64,000 nucleotides of DNA from an uncultured Alphaproteobacteria bacterium (GTDB taxonomy: Bacteria; Pseudomonadota; Alphaproteobacteria; HIMB59; GCA-002718135), in assembly GCA_902615745.1 (NCBI GenBank), contig CACMQB010000001.1, positions 152,349 through 216,348 of the forward strand, written 5' to 3'. This document shows, piece by piece, positions 63,540 to 64,000 of this stretch. The notes beneath the pieces were generated by a model. The model saw only the letters and a list, made by a program, of their open reading frames with translations. It did not search any database and was not told the DNA's origin. Position numbers and translations under genes: made by a program. Position 1 is the stretch's first letter, and each line of letters starts with the position of its first letter.

Positions 63540-63545
63540 TATAAT
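63540..63545 (+). promoter_or_regulatory. mrcA: possible -10 element for mrcA
   Basis: TATAAT lies 50 bases before the mrcA ATG, in the 109-base divergent region shared with rne. The matching -35 (TTAAAG at 63517-63522, 17-base spacer) is poor. Confidence 0.35.
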
Positions 63546-63594
63546 ATTTGCCTAATGTCACATTTTTAACTATTTCACAATGTAGTTTATAAAT

Positions 63595-64000
63595 ATGAAT
63601 AGATTATTTGCTTATATAAAATTATCGCTAATTTTACTATGCATTTTTGCATTTATATCAATTTCAACAATTTTCTACACACTTTGGCGATACTCACCAG
63701 AATTACCATCATATAATAGTATCGTGAATTATAAACCAAATTTGTCTTCAAGAATTTATAGTTCAGATGGATTACTATTGAAAAGCTTTTATACAGAAGA
63801 AAGAATATTTATTCCTGAAAATAGAATACCTCAAACTATCAAATTAGCTTTTTTATCATCTGAGGATAAGAATTTTTATCAACATTATGGCGTTGACTTT
63901 ATTGCAATAGTTAGAGCGATTTTTACTAATATCCTTAATACTTATTCTAATAAAAGGGTAGTTGGTGCCTCAACAATTACACAGCAAGTAGTTAAAAATA
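63595..64000 (+). CDS. mrcA: penicillin-binding protein 1A, N-terminal part (cut by window edge)
   Basis: Bifunctional peptidoglycan glycosyltransferase/transpeptidase. The 135 visible residues begin MNRLFAYIKLSLILLC with one membrane segment (about residues 9-29). They continue with SRIYSSDGLLLKSFY and the glycosyltransferase motif FLSSEDKNFYQHYGVDF near residue 88, which has the catalytic Glu, then VVGASTITQQVVKN. The frame is open at the right edge. The long spacer and FY-EER-IP segment favour PBP1A over PBP1B or PBP1C, though a partial sequence leaves some doubt. Confidence 0.9.
   Translation, partial: MNRLFAYIKLSLILLCIFAFISISTIFYTLWRYSPELPSYNSIVNYKPNLSSRIYSSDGLLLKSFYTEERIFIPENRIPQTIKLAFLSSEDKNFYQHYGVDFIAIVRAIFTNILNTYSNKRVVGASTITQQVVKN

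Overview
The window is a gene-dense, AT-rich (roughly 30% GC by eye) piece of an alphaproteobacterial chromosome. The affiliation rests on several lineage-typical genes: a circularly permuted two-piece tmRNA, an alphaproteobacterial SspB, a complex I NDUFA12-like subunit, a DUF2155 protein, the long dCTP deaminase family, a bactofilin, and the dcw cluster ending in ftsZ. Low GC, short or absent intergenic spaces and many overlapping genes suggest a streamlined, probably marine, free-living lineage (SAR11-like or HIMB59-like). That placement is inference and would need a phylogeny.

Layout. 1-7.4 kb: distal dcw cluster (murC end, murB, ddl, ftsQ, ftsA, ftsZ) and lpxC. 7.4-10.5 kb: fumC, gpmA, sspB and a cytochrome b561-like protein. 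10.5-12.8 kb: the only loosely packed stretch. It holds three direct copies of the tmRNA tail (att-like scars), a bactofilin gene, a HEAT-like protein gene and the permuted ssrA itself. 12.9-15.2 kb: folA-thyA, then mrp on the other strand. 15.3-33.9 kb: a continuous run of 19 plus-strand genes (hflK-hflC-DUF2065-htrA-miaA, ilvB-ilvN-ilvC-leuA, mreB-mreC-mreD-mrdA-rodA, livG-livF-livH-livM) facing livJ on the minus strand. 35.2-41.1 kb: gpsA and a sugar-catabolism group (deoC, ALDH16-type dehydrogenase, RbsD/FucU mutarotase, RbsK-type kinase). 41.1-49.2 kb: sbcB-like exonuclease, uppP, a DapA-family enzyme, fxsA, an SbmA/BacA-like transporter, an unlisted 27-residue basic peptide, a LysR regulator, rpe, a cupin, DUF6165 and a polyprenyl diphosphate synthase. 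49.3-56.4 kb: sppA-like protease, a 53-residue membrane protein, single-chain glycyl-tRNA synthetase, an MFS transporter, ygfZ, a family 9 glycosyltransferase, pyrC, NDUFA12 and DUF2155. 56.4-63.5 kb (minus strand): aat, accC-accB, aroQ, dcd, an M48 protease and rne. At the right edge the start of a PBP1A gene (mrcA) leaves the window.

How it fits together. Cell wall and shape functions dominate (precursor ligases, divisome, elongasome, UppP, PBP2, PBP1A, LpxC). Branched-chain amino acid synthesis and a complete Liv ABC importer lie on either side of the elongasome genes in one transcriptional direction. Quality control is also well represented: HflKC, HtrA, SspB, tmRNA, M48, SppA and Aat. 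I found no CRISPR array, insertion sequence, rRNA or canonical tRNA gene.

The most unusual part is the ssrA-linked region. The tmRNA 3' tail is repeated twice downstream in the same orientation, each repeat bounding a segment of about 0.8-1.1 kb with a single gene. The two distal repeats also carry three phased GTGYRTGCA-type sites. This looks like repeated site-specific integration at ssrA, leaving single-gene cassettes with no integrase left in view.
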